DNA from: Comamonadaceae bacterium
Lineage (GTDB): Bacteria > Pseudomonadota > Gammaproteobacteria > Burkholderiales > Burkholderiaceae_C
Reading direction: 5' to 3'
Length of the DNA stretch: 48,158 nucleotides
Assembly (NCBI GenBank): GCA_003599455.1
Contig: QZKF01000097.1
Coordinates: 1 to 48,158 of the forward strand
Below, piece after piece: positions 19,760-27,686 of the stretch. The stretch's first letter is position 1. Each line of letters starts with the position of its first letter. The notes below the pieces were generated by a model that worked only from the letters and a program-made list of their open reading frames with translations, was not told the DNA's origin and did no database searches. The position numbers were made by a program, and so were the translations under genes.

Positions 19760-19774
19760 CAATAACCAAATCAA
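19746..19774 (-). promoter_or_regulatory. Sigma-70-type promoter of the long hydroxycinnamate operon
   Basis: On the minus strand TTGATT (complement of 19769-19774) is followed after exactly 17 bases by AATAAT (complement of 19746-19751). They match TTGACA at 4 of 6 and TATAAT at 5 of 6 positions. The start would be near 19739, about 50 bases ahead of the crotonase ATG. The 19-bp palindrome fills most of the spacer and the -10. Confidence 0.65.
19747..19765. promoter_or_regulatory. Operator-like palindrome shared by two divergent promoters
   Basis: TTATTGTTATAAACAATAA is a perfect dyad of 8-base arms around a 3-base centre, and is strikingly AT-rich against its surroundings. It overlaps the -10 hexamers of both face-to-face promoters, so one bound dimer would block both arms. 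The MarR protein at the end of the operon is the first candidate ligand; the GntR/FCD protein at 26892 is an alternative. Confidence 0.7.
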
Positions 19775-19836
19775 GCGAACCGGTCGGAAACCGACCCCGT
19801 GTTTACCCTAGGTCGCTCGGACAACCGGAGACATGC

Positions 19837-20703
19837 ATGGACCACAAGAACCTCATCGCAATCGACATCCACACCCACGCCGAAGTGAGCTGCCGCAACC
19901 CCTTCGACAACTACGGCGAGGAGTACGACCGCGCGGCCGACAAGTTCTTCGGCAGCAACCGGCGGCCCACCATCGCCGAGACGGTGAGCTACTACCGCGA
20001 GAAGAAGATCGGCCTGGTGATGTTCACCGTGGACAGCGAGTCGCAGCTGGGCCGCCGGCGCATTCCGAACGAGGAGATCGCACAGGCCGCGCGCGAGAAC
20101 AGCGACATGATGATCGCCTTCGCGAGCATCGATCCGCACAAGGGCAAGATGGGCGCGCGCGAGGCCGAGCGGCTGATCAAGGAAGAGGGCGTCAAGGGCT
20201 TCAAGTTCCACCCCACGGTGCAGGGCTACCACCCCTACGACAAGATGGCCTGGCCGATCTACGAGGTGATCAACGCGCACAAGCTGCCCACGATCTTCCA
20301 CACCGGGCACAGCGGCATCGGTTCGGGCATGCGCTGCGGCGGCGGCCTGCGGCTGGAGTACAGCAACCCCATGCACCTGGACGACGTGGCGATCGATTTC
20401 CCCGACATGCAGATCGTGATGGCGCACCCGAGTTTTCCGTGGCAGGACGAGGCGCTCAGCGTGGCCACGCACAAGCCCAACGTGTGGATCGACCTCTCGG
20501 GCTGGAGCCCGAAGTACTTCCCGAAGCAGCTGGTGCAGTACGCCAACACGCTGCTGAAGGACCGCGTGCTGTTCGGCAGCGACTACCCGCTGATCACGCC
20601 CGAGCGCTGGATGAAGGACTTCGAGGTCGCCGGCTTCAAGCCCGAGGTGATGCCCGGCATCCTCAAGGGCAACGCAGTGCGCCTGCTCGGCCTGGACATG
20701 TAA
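19837..20703 (+). CDS. Amidohydrolase-superfamily protein, candidate aryl beta-ketoacyl-CoA hydrolase (CouO-like)
   Basis: The 288-residue TIM-barrel protein is of the amidohydrolase-2 (ACMSD-like) type. Metal-ligand candidates are seen in order: His12 and His14 (IDIHTHAE), His in KFHPTVQG, His in IFHTGHSG, and Asp in LFGSDYPL. In Rhodococcus jostii the amidohydrolase CouO hydrolyses 4-hydroxyphenyl-beta-ketoacyl-CoA to 4-hydroxybenzoate and acetyl-CoA, and is encoded with ligase, hydratase and SDR genes as here. A decarboxylase role, common in ACMSD relatives, is the main alternative. The ATG at 19837 is 6 bases after CGGAG; another ATG at 19833 is too close. Confidence 0.8.
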   Translation: MDHKNLIAIDIHTHAEVSCRNPFDNYGEEYDRAADKFFGSNRRPTIAETVSYYREKKIGLVMFTVDSESQLGRRRIPNEEIAQAARENSDMMIAFASIDPHKGKMGAREAERLIKEEGVKGFKFHPTVQGYHPYDKMAWPIYEVINAHKLPTIFHTGHSGIGSGMRCGGGLRLEYSNPMHLDDVAIDFPDMQIVMAHPSFPWQDEALSVATHKPNVWIDLSGWSPKYFPKQLVQYANTLLKDRVLFGSDYPLITPERWMKDFEVAGFKPEVMPGILKGNAVRLLGLDM

Positions 20704-20711
20704 GACCGGCC

Positions 20712-22550
20712 ATGCAGGCCTTCGCCACCCTCACCGACATCGAGCAGCTCGAGCGCACGGTGCGCGCCGTGGTGGCGCCGCACCGCAGCCCCTATGCGCT
20801 GATCCGCGCCGCCGCGCAGCGGTTTCCCGCGCGCGAGGCGCTGACCTTCCTGCCCGACGCGTCGCTGGACACACCGCCGCGCCGCATCACCTACCGCGCG
20901 CTGCTGGCGGGCATCCACCGCGCGGCCAACCTGTTCCGCTCGATGGGCGTGGGCCCCGACGACGCGGTCGCCGTGCTCGCGCCCAACACGCCCGAGGCCC
21001 ACGTGGTGCTCTGGGGCGCGCAGCTCGCCGGGCGCGTCTGCCCCATCAACTACCTGCTGCAGCCCGAGCACATCGCCGCGCTGCTGAAAGCCGCGAACGC
21101 CAAGGTGCTGGTGGCGCTCGGCCCGAACGACGAGCTTGCGGTGTGGCCGGTGGCCGAGCAGGTGGTGCAACACCACCCGCTGCCGCTGATCCAGATCCGT
21201 GCGGGCGCGCACACCGAGCCCGGCGTGCCGGTGCTGCAGGACCAGCTGGCCCTGCTGTCCGACGAGCTCGCCTTCGACCCCGACCTGCACCCGGACCGCG
21301 TGGTCGCGCTGTTCCACACCGGCGGCACCACCGGCGCGCCCAAGCTGGCGCAGCACACGCAGGGCAACGAGGCGCACACGGCCTGGTTCGCGCACGCCTT
21401 CTACGACATGGACGAACACGCGGTCGAGATCAACGGCTTCCCGCTGTTTCACGTGGCCGGCGCCTTCGTCTACGGTCTGGCGCTGCTGGCGATCGGCGCG
21501 CGCCAGGTGCTGCCCACGCTCGGCGGCATGCGCAACGCCGGCTTCGTGCGGCACTACTGGAAGTTCTGCGAGCGCGAGCGCGTGACGCACCTGGCCTGCG
21601 TGCCCACGGTGCTGGCCAGCCTCATGGGCGTGCCCATCGATGCCGACGTGTCCAGCGTGCGCGCGGCCTACACCGGTGGCTCGCCACTGCCATCCGAGCT
21701 GGCGCAGCGCTTCGAGACCGCCACCGGCATTGCGGTGCGCAACATCCTGGGCATGACCGAGTGCGCCGGGCTGGTGAGCATCGAGCCGCTGCGCGGTCCG
21801 CGTACGCCCGGCTCGGCTGGCCTGCGCCTGCCCTACACCGAGGTGCACGCCGTGCCCTGGCGCGACGGTGCGGCGCAACTGCACGAGCGCTGCGCTCCGG
21901 GCGAGACCGGCGTGCTGGTGCTGCGCGGGCCGCACGTGAGCCCGGGCTACCTGGACGCCGCGCGCAACGCGGGCATGTTCGAGCAGGGCTGGATCGTCAC
22001 CGGCGACCTCGGCCACCTCGACGACGCGGGCCGCATCCACATCACCGGCCGCGCCAAGGACGTGATCATCCGCGGCTCGCACAACATCGACCCCGGCCTG
22101 GTGGAAGACGCCTTCCTCGCGCACCCGGCGGTGGCGCTGTGCGCGGTGGTGGCCGAGCCCGATGCCTACGCCGGCGAGGTGCCGGTGGCCTTCGTCACGC
22201 TCAAGCCCGGCGCGGCGATCGGCGCCAGCGAGCTGCTGGCGGCGGTGGCGCCCACGGTGTACGAACGCCCCGCCTGCCCGAAGCGCGTGGTGCTGCTCGA
22301 TGCCTTGCCCATGACCGCGATCGGCAAGGTGTTCAAGCCCGAGCTGCGCCTGCGCGCGATCGAGATCCGCCTGGCCGAATGGGCCGCCGAGGTGGCGCCC
22401 GGGCGCGCGGTGCGGGTGCAGGCGCGGGACGAGGGGGGCCGCCAGCGCGCCACCGTCACGCTGGCCGGACCGCCCGACGCGACCGTGTCGGAACGGCTGC
22501 TTGAAGGCCTGGCCGCGATCGCGGTGCCGACCGAGGTGCGCTTCGACTGA
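20712..22550 (+). CDS. Acyl-CoA synthetase (AMP-binding), second ligase of the aromatic cluster
   Basis: This 612-residue ANL enzyme activates a carboxylic acid to its CoA thioester. Visible: phosphate loop LFHTGGTTGAPKLAQHT, ILGMTECAGL, the hinge GRAKDVIIRGSHNIDPGLVED, and the A10 motif LPMTAIGKVFKPELR with the catalytic Lys. About 55 residues follow A10, giving a longer tail than usual. It starts 8 bases after the amidohydrolase stop and is probably cotranscribed with it. Its substrate may be a side-chain-saturated or differently substituted phenylpropanoid; the sequence does not decide. It is convergent with the isomerase gene. Confidence 0.85.
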   Translation: MQAFATLTDIEQLERTVRAVVAPHRSPYALIRAAAQRFPAREALTFLPDASLDTPPRRITYRALLAGIHRAANLFRSMGVGPDDAVAVLAPNTPEAHVVLWGAQLAGRVCPINYLLQPEHIAALLKAANAKVLVALGPNDELAVWPVAEQVVQHHPLPLIQIRAGAHTEPGVPVLQDQLALLSDELAFDPDLHPDRVVALFHTGGTTGAPKLAQHTQGNEAHTAWFAHAFYDMDEHAVEINGFPLFHVAGAFVYGLALLAIGARQVLPTLGGMRNAGFVRHYWKFCERERVTHLACVPTVLASLMGVPIDADVSSVRAAYTGGSPLPSELAQRFETATGIAVRNILGMTECAGLVSIEPLRGPRTPGSAGLRLPYTEVHAVPWRDGAAQLHERCAPGETGVLVLRGPHVSPGYLDAARNAGMFEQGWIVTGDLGHLDDAGRIHITGRAKDVIIRGSHNIDPGLVEDAFLAHPAVALCAVVAEPDAYAGEVPVAFVTLKPGAAIGASELLAAVAPTVYERPACPKRVVLLDALPMTAIGKVFKPELRLRAIEIRLAEWAAEVAPGRAVRVQARDEGGRQRATVTLAGPPDATVSERLLEGLAAIAVPTEVRFD

Positions 22551-22556
22551 GGGGCG

Positions 22557-23165
22557 TTACCAGCCGCCGCGCGTGAGCCAGCGCTCGAGCTGGTCGAGCT
22601 TGTCCACGCCCCAGAACAGCTCGCCGTCCACCACCACGGTGGGCGAACCGAACACGCCGGCCTGGAGCGAGGCCTCCACGTCGGCACGCAGCAGGGCCGC
22701 GGCTTCGTCGCCCGCCGCGGCATCGGCCAGCGCATCGGCGCTCAGGCCTCCGGGCAGCGCCAGCGCGCGCAGCGCGTCGGGTGTGGACAGGTCTTTGCCT
22801 TCGCCCCAGTAGGCGCCGTAGATGGCGTGTGCCACCGCCGCGGCCTGCGCCGGGTGGTGCCGCCGCACCCAGGCGAAGGCACGGGCGCAGGGCAGGGGGT
22901 TCATGACCGCATCGCGGGGCGCGCGCGCCATCGTGATGCCGTGTTCGCGCGCGTGGCGCAGCACGTCGTGTTCGGTGTAGAGGCCCTTGAGCGGCGTGTC
23001 CAGCAGCGGCTTGAGCCCCATCACCTTGAGCACCGACACGCCCAGCAGCATGGCGTGCCACTCCACCGCGCGGCCGTGGCGCCGCGCGATCGACTCGATG
23101 CGCAGCGAGGCGAAGTAGCCGTAGGGCGAGATGAAGTCGAAGTAGAAGTGCAGCGGTGCGGTCAT
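22557..23165 (-). CDS. 2-hydroxychromene-2-carboxylate isomerase family protein (kappa-class GST fold)
   Basis: This 202-residue thioredoxin-fold protein of the DsbA/GST-kappa group starts with HFYFDFISPYGYFAS, where Ser13 corresponds to the catalytic Ser of HCCA isomerases. The C-terminal part FGSPTVVVDGELFWGVDKLD is the second family signature. Such enzymes use glutathione to isomerise ring-opened aromatic intermediates, as in naphthalene degradation. No other naphthalene gene is present, so the substrate is unclear. It stands alone: convergent with the ligase gene and divergent from the TRAP binding-protein gene. Confidence 0.87.
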   Translation of the reverse strand: MTAPLHFYFDFISPYGYFASLRIESIARRHGRAVEWHAMLLGVSVLKVMGLKPLLDTPLKGLYTEHDVLRHAREHGITMARAPRDAVMNPLPCARAFAWVRRHHPAQAAAVAHAIYGAYWGEGKDLSTPDALRALALPGGLSADALADAAAGDEAAALLRADVEASLQAGVFGSPTVVVDGELFWGVDKLDQLERWLTRGGW

Positions 23166-23212
23166 GCGGCCATGGTAACCAGCGGCCGGTGCGCGCCCTG
23201 CCGCGGTAACTT

Positions 23213-23288
23213 GGTTTCATAACCGGGCGGCATAGCTGATTGAGCGGATTCGGTCTGGCGCCGGGCCACCGATGCATGCACAGTGTGG
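23213..23288 (+). promoter_or_regulatory. Conserved upstream element of TRAP binding-protein gene 1
   Basis: Three blocks, GGTTTCATAA (23213-23222), CGGCATAGCTGA (23228-23239) and TGCACAGTGTGG (23277-23288), occur in the same order with the same spacing upstream of the second dctP (28664-28739). The last contains the dyad CACA-G-TGTG. The rest of the two regions is far less alike, so the blocks look selected. They probably mark a shared promoter and regulator site; which block is the core promoter is not clear. Confidence 0.65.
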
Positions 23289-23376
23289 CCACTGCGTCCC
23301 TGGCGGCGCACGCCATGGCATCCCCCTGCGGGACCGCCGCAACTCCATCCCCTTTTCCTTCGACCCTGGAGACCCC

Positions 23377-24408
23377 ATGCCCCTGATTTCCCGTCGCCAC
23401 GCCATCGCGGCCGTTGCCGCCGCCACCCTGGCCGGCAGCGCATTCGCCCAGCAGACCTACACGCTGCGCCTGCACCAGTTCCTGCCCGGGCAAGCCCCCG
23501 TGCCTGCGCGCGCCATCGCGCCGTGGGCGAAAAAGGTGGAAGCCGAGTCGGGTGGCCGCATCAAGGTGCAGATCTTCAATGCCATGCAGATGGGTGGCAC
23601 GCCGCCGCAGCTGTTCGACCAGGCGCGCGACGGCGTGGCCGACATCACCTGGACGGTGCTGGGCTACACGCCGGGCCGTTTCAACAAGGCCGAGGTGTTC
23701 GAGCTGCCGTTCATGAGCGGCAAGGCCGAGGCGTCGTCGCGCGCGTTCCAGGAGTACGTGGAGAAGTTCGCGGCCGACGAGTTCAAGGACGTGAAGCTGC
23801 TGGCGGTGCACACGCACGGTCCGGGCCTGTTCCACACCAAGACGCCGGTGGTGGGGCTGGAGAGCCTGCGCGGCATGAAGATCCGTGGCGGCTCGCGCGT
23901 GATCAACAACATGCTGCTCAAGCTGGGCGCGACACCGGTGGGCATGCCGGTGCCGGCGGTGACCGACGCGCTGTCCAAGGGCACGATCGACGGCACGACC
24001 ATTCCCTGGGAGGTGACGCCGTCGCTGAAGGTGACCGAGCTGGTGAAGAACCACACCACCTTCGCAGGCGCCACCGGCCTGTACACCCAGACCTTCGCGT
24101 TCTCGATGAACCGCGGCGCCTACGACAAGCTGCCGGCCGACCTGAAGAAGGTGATCGACGACAACTCGGGCGTGGAGACGGCGGCGCTGTTCGGCCGCGC
24201 GATGGACGAGGGCGACAAGATGGGCCGCGAGATCGCCGAGAAGGCGAAGAACAACATCGTGGCGCTGGACATCGCCGAGACGCAGCGCTGGCGCCGCACG
24301 GCCGGTGCGGTGGAAGCCGACTGGATCACCGAGATGAAGGGCAAGAACATCGACGGCGCCAAGCTGGTGTCGGAGGCGCGTTCGCTGATTTCCAGACACA
24401 GCAAATGA
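23377..24408 (+). CDS. dctP: TRAP transporter substrate-binding protein DctP (orphan copy)
   Basis: The 343-residue periplasmic protein has a signal peptide with a twin arginine (SRRHAIAAVAAATLAGSAFA). It then begins QQTYTLRLHQFLPGQ, as TRAP binding proteins do. HTHGPGLFHTK and GMKIRGGSRVINNML carry the conserved carboxylate-binding region. The start at 23377 gives a normal signal; the open frame extends upstream without one. No dctQ or dctM follows, but a close paralogue at 28822 has both. Their surroundings (vanAB, lig genes) point to aromatic acids, perhaps vanillate or a relative, as ligand. Confidence 0.9.
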   Translation: MPLISRRHAIAAVAAATLAGSAFAQQTYTLRLHQFLPGQAPVPARAIAPWAKKVEAESGGRIKVQIFNAMQMGGTPPQLFDQARDGVADITWTVLGYTPGRFNKAEVFELPFMSGKAEASSRAFQEYVEKFAADEFKDVKLLAVHTHGPGLFHTKTPVVGLESLRGMKIRGGSRVINNMLLKLGATPVGMPVPAVTDALSKGTIDGTTIPWEVTPSLKVTELVKNHTTFAGATGLYTQTFAFSMNRGAYDKLPADLKKVIDDNSGVETAALFGRAMDEGDKMGREIAEKAKNNIVALDIAETQRWRRTAGAVEADWITEMKGKNIDGAKLVSEARSLISRHSK

Positions 24409-24415
24409 CTGGATT

Positions 24416-24493
24416 GACCCCCCTGCGCGCCTGACGGCGCTTCCCCCCAGGGGGACGACACCTGCAGCCCGGCAAGCCCGGTTCTGCGGTGTC
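24416..24493 (+). repeat. GC-rich intergenic repeat, copy 2 (plus orientation)
   Basis: The spacer after the orphan dctP contains CCCCCC, TGCGCGCCTGACGGCGC, CCCCCC, AGGGGGACGACACCTG, a GC-rich loop, and TGCGGTGTC. It corresponds block by block to the complement of 13281-13374. GACACC (24457-24462) and GGTGTC (24488-24493) can pair. Both copies lie directly behind a transporter binding-protein gene. Confidence 0.6.
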
Positions 24494-24502
24494 AGCGGAT
24501 GA

Positions 24503-24525
24503 GGGCGGCTGCTGGCCGCCCTTGT
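24503..24525 (+). terminator. Weak terminator hairpin after the orphan dctP
   Basis: GGGCGGC (24503-24509) and GCCGCCC (24515-24521) form a perfect 7-bp stem with a 5-base loop, followed by TTGTT. It lies between the convergent dctP and MetE-like genes. The U tract is short, so efficiency is doubtful. Confidence 0.4.
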
Positions 24526-25653
24526 TCAACCCCAGACTTCCTGCGCCGTCTCCACCACCAGCGCCAGCTTGCGCCGCTGGTCCTCCATCGCGATGTTGTT
24601 GCCGTGCACGGTCGACGAGAAGCCGCACTGCGGTGACAGGCACATCTGGTCCAGCGGTGCGTATTTCGCGGCCTCTTCGATGCGGCGCTTGAGCGCGTCC
24701 TTGCTTTCCAGCTGGCCGAACTTGGTGGTCACCAGGCCCAGCACCACGATCTTGTCCTTGCTCAGGTAACGCAGCGGGCGGAAATCGCCCGAGCGTTCGT
24801 CGTCGTACTCGAGGAAGAAGGCGTCGAGTTTCATCTCCGACAGCAGCGCCTCGGCCACCGGCTCGTAGTTGCCGGCCGCCGCGTGCGTGCTCTTGAAGTT
24901 GCCACGGCACAGGTGCATCGCCAGCGTCATGCCGGCGGGCTTGTGCGCCACCACCTTGTTGATGAAACCCGCGTAGCGGTGCGGCAGCTCGTTGGGGTCG
25001 TCGCCGCGCTGGCGCGCCGCTTCGCGCATGCGCTCGTCGCACAGGTAGGCCATGTTGGTGTCGTCCATCTGCACGTAGGTGCAGCCCGCGTCGGCCAGGC
25101 TCTGCAGCTCTTCGCCATACGCCCTGGCCACGTCGTCGTAGAACACCGGATCGAGCTCGGGGTAGGCCTCCTTGCTGATGCCCGCGCGACCGCCGCGGAA
25201 ATGCAGCATGGTCGGCGAGGGGATCGTCACCTTGGGCGTGAGGCCCGGTTTGCCCAGGGCTTCGACCTGTGTCTTGAGGTACTGGAAGTCGGCCAGCTGG
25301 ATGTTCTTCGCATGACGCACCTTGTCGATCACGCGGATCACCGGCGGTGCCAGCTCCTCGGTGCCGTCGGGCTTGCGGATGGTGACCGGGATGTCGGTCT
25401 TCACGCCACCGAGCTGCTCGAGGAAGTCGATGTGGAAATAGGTGCGGCGGAACTCGCCGTCGGTGATCGACTGCAGGCCCACGTCGGCCTGGAACTTCAC
25501 GATCTCGGTGATCGCGCGGTCTTCCACCACGCGCAGCTGCTCGGGCGTGATCTCGCCTTTGGCTTTGCGCTCGCGCGCTTCGAGCAGGTAGGCCGGTCGC
25601 AGAAAGCTGCCGACGTGGTCGGCGCGGAACGGGGGATGCTGGCGCAAGCTCAT
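24526..25653 (-). CDS. Cobalamin-independent methionine synthase-like methyltransferase (MetE C-terminal domain family)
   Basis: The 375-residue protein corresponds to the catalytic C-terminal half of MetE without the N-terminal half. Zinc-ligand candidates are all present: His and Cys in MHLCRGNF, Glu in FFLEYDDE, and Cys in SPQCGFSS. VQMDDTNMAYL resembles the homocysteine/folate-binding region. Such short forms transfer a methyl group from folate or another donor to a thiol; some relatives use coenzyme M. The ATG at 25653 follows GAGGAC; an open extension upstream lacks family similarity. It is divergent from vanA. Whether it handles methyl groups connected with vanillate metabolism is an open question. 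Confidence 0.85.
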   Translation of the reverse strand: MSLRQHPPFRADHVGSFLRPAYLLEARERKAKGEITPEQLRVVEDRAITEIVKFQADVGLQSITDGEFRRTYFHIDFLEQLGGVKTDIPVTIRKPDGTEELAPPVIRVIDKVRHAKNIQLADFQYLKTQVEALGKPGLTPKVTIPSPTMLHFRGGRAGISKEAYPELDPVFYDDVARAYGEELQSLADAGCTYVQMDDTNMAYLCDERMREAARQRGDDPNELPHRYAGFINKVVAHKPAGMTLAMHLCRGNFKSTHAAAGNYEPVAEALLSEMKLDAFFLEYDDERSGDFRPLRYLSKDKIVVLGLVTTKFGQLESKDALKRRIEEAAKYAPLDQMCLSPQCGFSSTVHGNNIAMEDQRRKLALVVETAQEVWG

Positions 25654-25712
25654 GAAAAAGTCCTCGTTGGGGGTCTGAAATACGGCAGAGCGTGCACTGT
25701 GCCAGCGTTTCA

Positions 25713-25720
25713 TGAATACA
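25713..25720. promoter_or_regulatory. Possible second operator half-match in the vanA upstream region
   Basis: TGAATACA differs at one base from the perfect palindrome TGTATACA at 25776. Start-to-start distance is 63 bases, six helical turns, so two bound dimers could face the same side. Short sites arise by chance, hence low confidence. Confidence 0.3.
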
Positions 25721-25757
25721 TAAACCTATGGAAAACCCCAATAAATGCGGAAATCAC

Positions 25758-25785
25758 TTGAAAAATGGCGGTTTCTGTATACATT
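25758..25785 (+). promoter_or_regulatory. vanA promoter with overlapping operator palindrome
   Basis: TTGAAA (25758-25763) and TACATT (25780-25785) are separated by 16 bases and are the best promoter match before vanA. The palindrome TGTATACA (25776-25783) overlaps the -10. Sequences of this kind are common operators of GntR/FCD proteins, one of which is encoded directly after vanA. If the promoter is right, the leader is only a few bases long, in keeping with the lack of a ribosome site before the ATG at 25795. Confidence 0.5.
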
Positions 25786-25794
25786 GCGTATCCC

Positions 25795-26889
25795 ATGAAC
25801 ACGACGCCTTCCCACTTTCCGCTGAACGCCTGGTACGCCGCCGCCTACGACGTGGAGGTCGGTCGCAGCCTGCTGGCGCGCACCATCTGCAACCAGAAAA
25901 TGGTCCTCTACCGCCAGACCGCGGGCGCGGTGGCCGCGCTGGAAGACGCCTGCTGGCACCGCCTGCTGCCCCTGTCCATGGGCCGGCTCGACGGCGACGA
26001 GCTGGTCTGCGGCTACCACGGCCTGGTCTTCAACGCCGAGGGGCGCTGCACCCACATGCCCAGCCAGGAAACGCTCAACCCCTCGGCCTGCGTGCGCGCC
26101 TTCCCGGTGGTGGAGAAACATCGCTTCGTCTGGGTCTGGCCGGGCGATCCGGCGCTGGCCGACCCGGCCCTGGTGCCCGACCTGCACTGGAACCACGACC
26201 CGGACTGGGCCGCCGACGGCAAGATGATCCGCGTGAAGTGCGACTACCGGCTGGTGATCGACAACCTCATGGACCTCACGCACGAGGCCTTCGTGCACGG
26301 CAGCAGCATCGGCAACCGCGCGGTCGCCGAAGCGCCCTTCGTGGCCACGCACGGCGAGCGCACCGCGACCGTCACGCGCTGGATGGAAGGCATCGAGGCG
26401 CCGCCGTTCTGGGCCGGGCAGATCCAGCAGGCGCGCGGCTACGTGGGCCCGGTGGACCGCTGGCAGGTGATCCGCTTCGAGGCGCCGTGCACGGTGTCGA
26501 TCGACGTGGGCGTGGCGCCCGCGGGCAGCGGCGCGCCGCAGGGCGACCGCAGCCAGGGCGTCAACGGCTTCGTGCTCAACACCATCACGCCCGAGACCGG
26601 CAACACCTGCCTGTACTTCTGGGCCTTTGCGCGCAACTACAGCCTGGGCGAGCAGCGTCTCACGCACCAGCTGCGCGAGGGCGTGGCCAGCATCTTCCGC
26701 GAGGACGAGTTCGTGCTCGAGGCGCAGCAGAAGGCGATCGAGGAACACCCGGACCACAAGTTCTACAACCTCAACATCGACGCTGGCGCGATGTGGGCGC
26801 GGCGCCTGATCGACCGCATGGTGGACACCGAGCGCAGCGACGCACCCGGCGCGGGCCCGACCGTGATCCCGATCCGGCGGGCGGGCTGA
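25795..26889 (+). CDS. vanA: Vanillate O-demethylase oxygenase subunit (VanA)
   Basis: The 364-residue Rieske oxygenase removes the methyl group of vanillate to give protocatechuate and formaldehyde, with electrons from VanB. The N-terminal Rieske site is complete: Cys53 and His55 in CWHR, Cys72 and His75 in CGYHG. The mononuclear iron site follows in [37 protein letters not shown] is the usual VanA N-terminus. An ATG 10 codons upstream is open but lies within the probable promoter. It is followed after 2 bases by the GntR gene and then by vanB. Confidence 0.93.
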   Translation: MNTTPSHFPLNAWYAAAYDVEVGRSLLARTICNQKMVLYRQTAGAVAALEDACWHRLLPLSMGRLDGDELVCGYHGLVFNAEGRCTHMPSQETLNPSACVRAFPVVEKHRFVWVWPGDPALADPALVPDLHWNHDPDWAADGKMIRVKCDYRLVIDNLMDLTHEAFVHGSSIGNRAVAEAPFVATHGERTATVTRWMEGIEAPPFWAGQIQQARGYVGPVDRWQVIRFEAPCTVSIDVGVAPAGSGAPQGDRSQGVNGFVLNTITPETGNTCLYFWAFARNYSLGEQRLTHQLREGVASIFREDEFVLEAQQKAIEEHPDHKFYNLNIDAGAMWARRLIDRMVDTERSDAPGAGPTVIPIRRAG

Positions 26890-26891
26890 AC

Positions 26892-27674
26892 ATGGCCGCC
26901 GTCACATCCAGCGCACTGGACACCGCGCGCCCCGATGTCGGCGTCGAAAGCGCCCAGGTGCGCGCGCTGCTGCAGCTGCGCGAACTCATCCTCTCGGGCG
27001 AGCTGGCCGGTGGCTCGCGCATCGCCGAGCTGGCCATCGTCGAGCGCCTGGGCGTCTCGCGCACCCCGATCCGCGCCGCGCTGATGCGGCTGGAGCAGGA
27101 AGGCCTGCTCGAAGCCCTGCCCAACGGCGGCTATGTGGTGCAGACGTTTTCCGAGCGCGACATCGCCGACGCCATCGAGCTGCGCGGCACGCTCGAAGGC
27201 CTGCTCGCGCGCCTGGCCGCCGAGCGCGGCGCGCCCGGCGTGGTGCTGGGCGAGGCTCGGCAGTGCCTGGACCGCATCGACGCGGTGCTGGCCGCGCCCT
27301 CGCTCGACGACGACGGCTTCTCCGGCTACGTGGCGCTCAACAGCGAGTTCCACGCGCTGGTCTGGGAAATGGCCGACAGCCCGACCATCGCGCGCCAGCT
27401 CGAGAAGGTGCTGACCCTGCCGTTTGCCTCGCCCTCGGGCTTTGTCGTGATGCAGGCGCACTCGCAGCGCGCGCGCGACATGCTGGTGGTGGCGCAGGAC
27501 CAGCACCGCCAGGTGATCGACGCCATCGAGCAGCGCGAGGGCTCGCGCGCCGAGGCCATCATGCGCGAGCACTCGCGCCTGGCCCAGCGCAACCTGCGCG
27601 AGGTGCTGGCCGGCCACGCCACCGTGCACTCGCCCGGCTCCATGCCCGCCATCAAACTCATCCGCCGCCGCTGA
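26892..27674 (+). CDS. vanR: GntR-family (FCD domain) regulator, candidate VanR
   Basis: This 260-residue regulator has an N-terminal GntR winged helix ([20 protein letters not shown], about residues 45-65) and an FCD ligand domain. FCD metal-ligand positions are suggested by [19 protein letters not shown] and [10 protein letters not shown]. GntR/FCD proteins named VanR repress vanAB and are released by vanillate. Its place between vanA (2-base gap) and vanB (12-base gap) makes it part of the operon and implies autoregulation through the vanA promoter. The name is by context. Confidence 0.83.
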   Translation: MAAVTSSALDTARPDVGVESAQVRALLQLRELILSGELAGGSRIAELAIVERLGVSRTPIRAALMRLEQEGLLEALPNGGYVVQTFSERDIADAIELRGTLEGLLARLAAERGAPGVVLGEARQCLDRIDAVLAAPSLDDDGFSGYVALNSEFHALVWEMADSPTIARQLEKVLTLPFASPSGFVVMQAHSQRARDMLVVAQDQHRQVIDAIEQREGSRAEAIMREHSRLAQRNLREVLAGHATVHSPGSMPAIKLIRRR

Positions 27675-27686
27675 ACCGACACGCCC

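Noticed and set aside
25765..25794. Upstream ATG of vanA (10 extra codons)
   Set aside because: No ribosome site, no VanA similarity in the extension, and it overlaps the likely promoter and operator.
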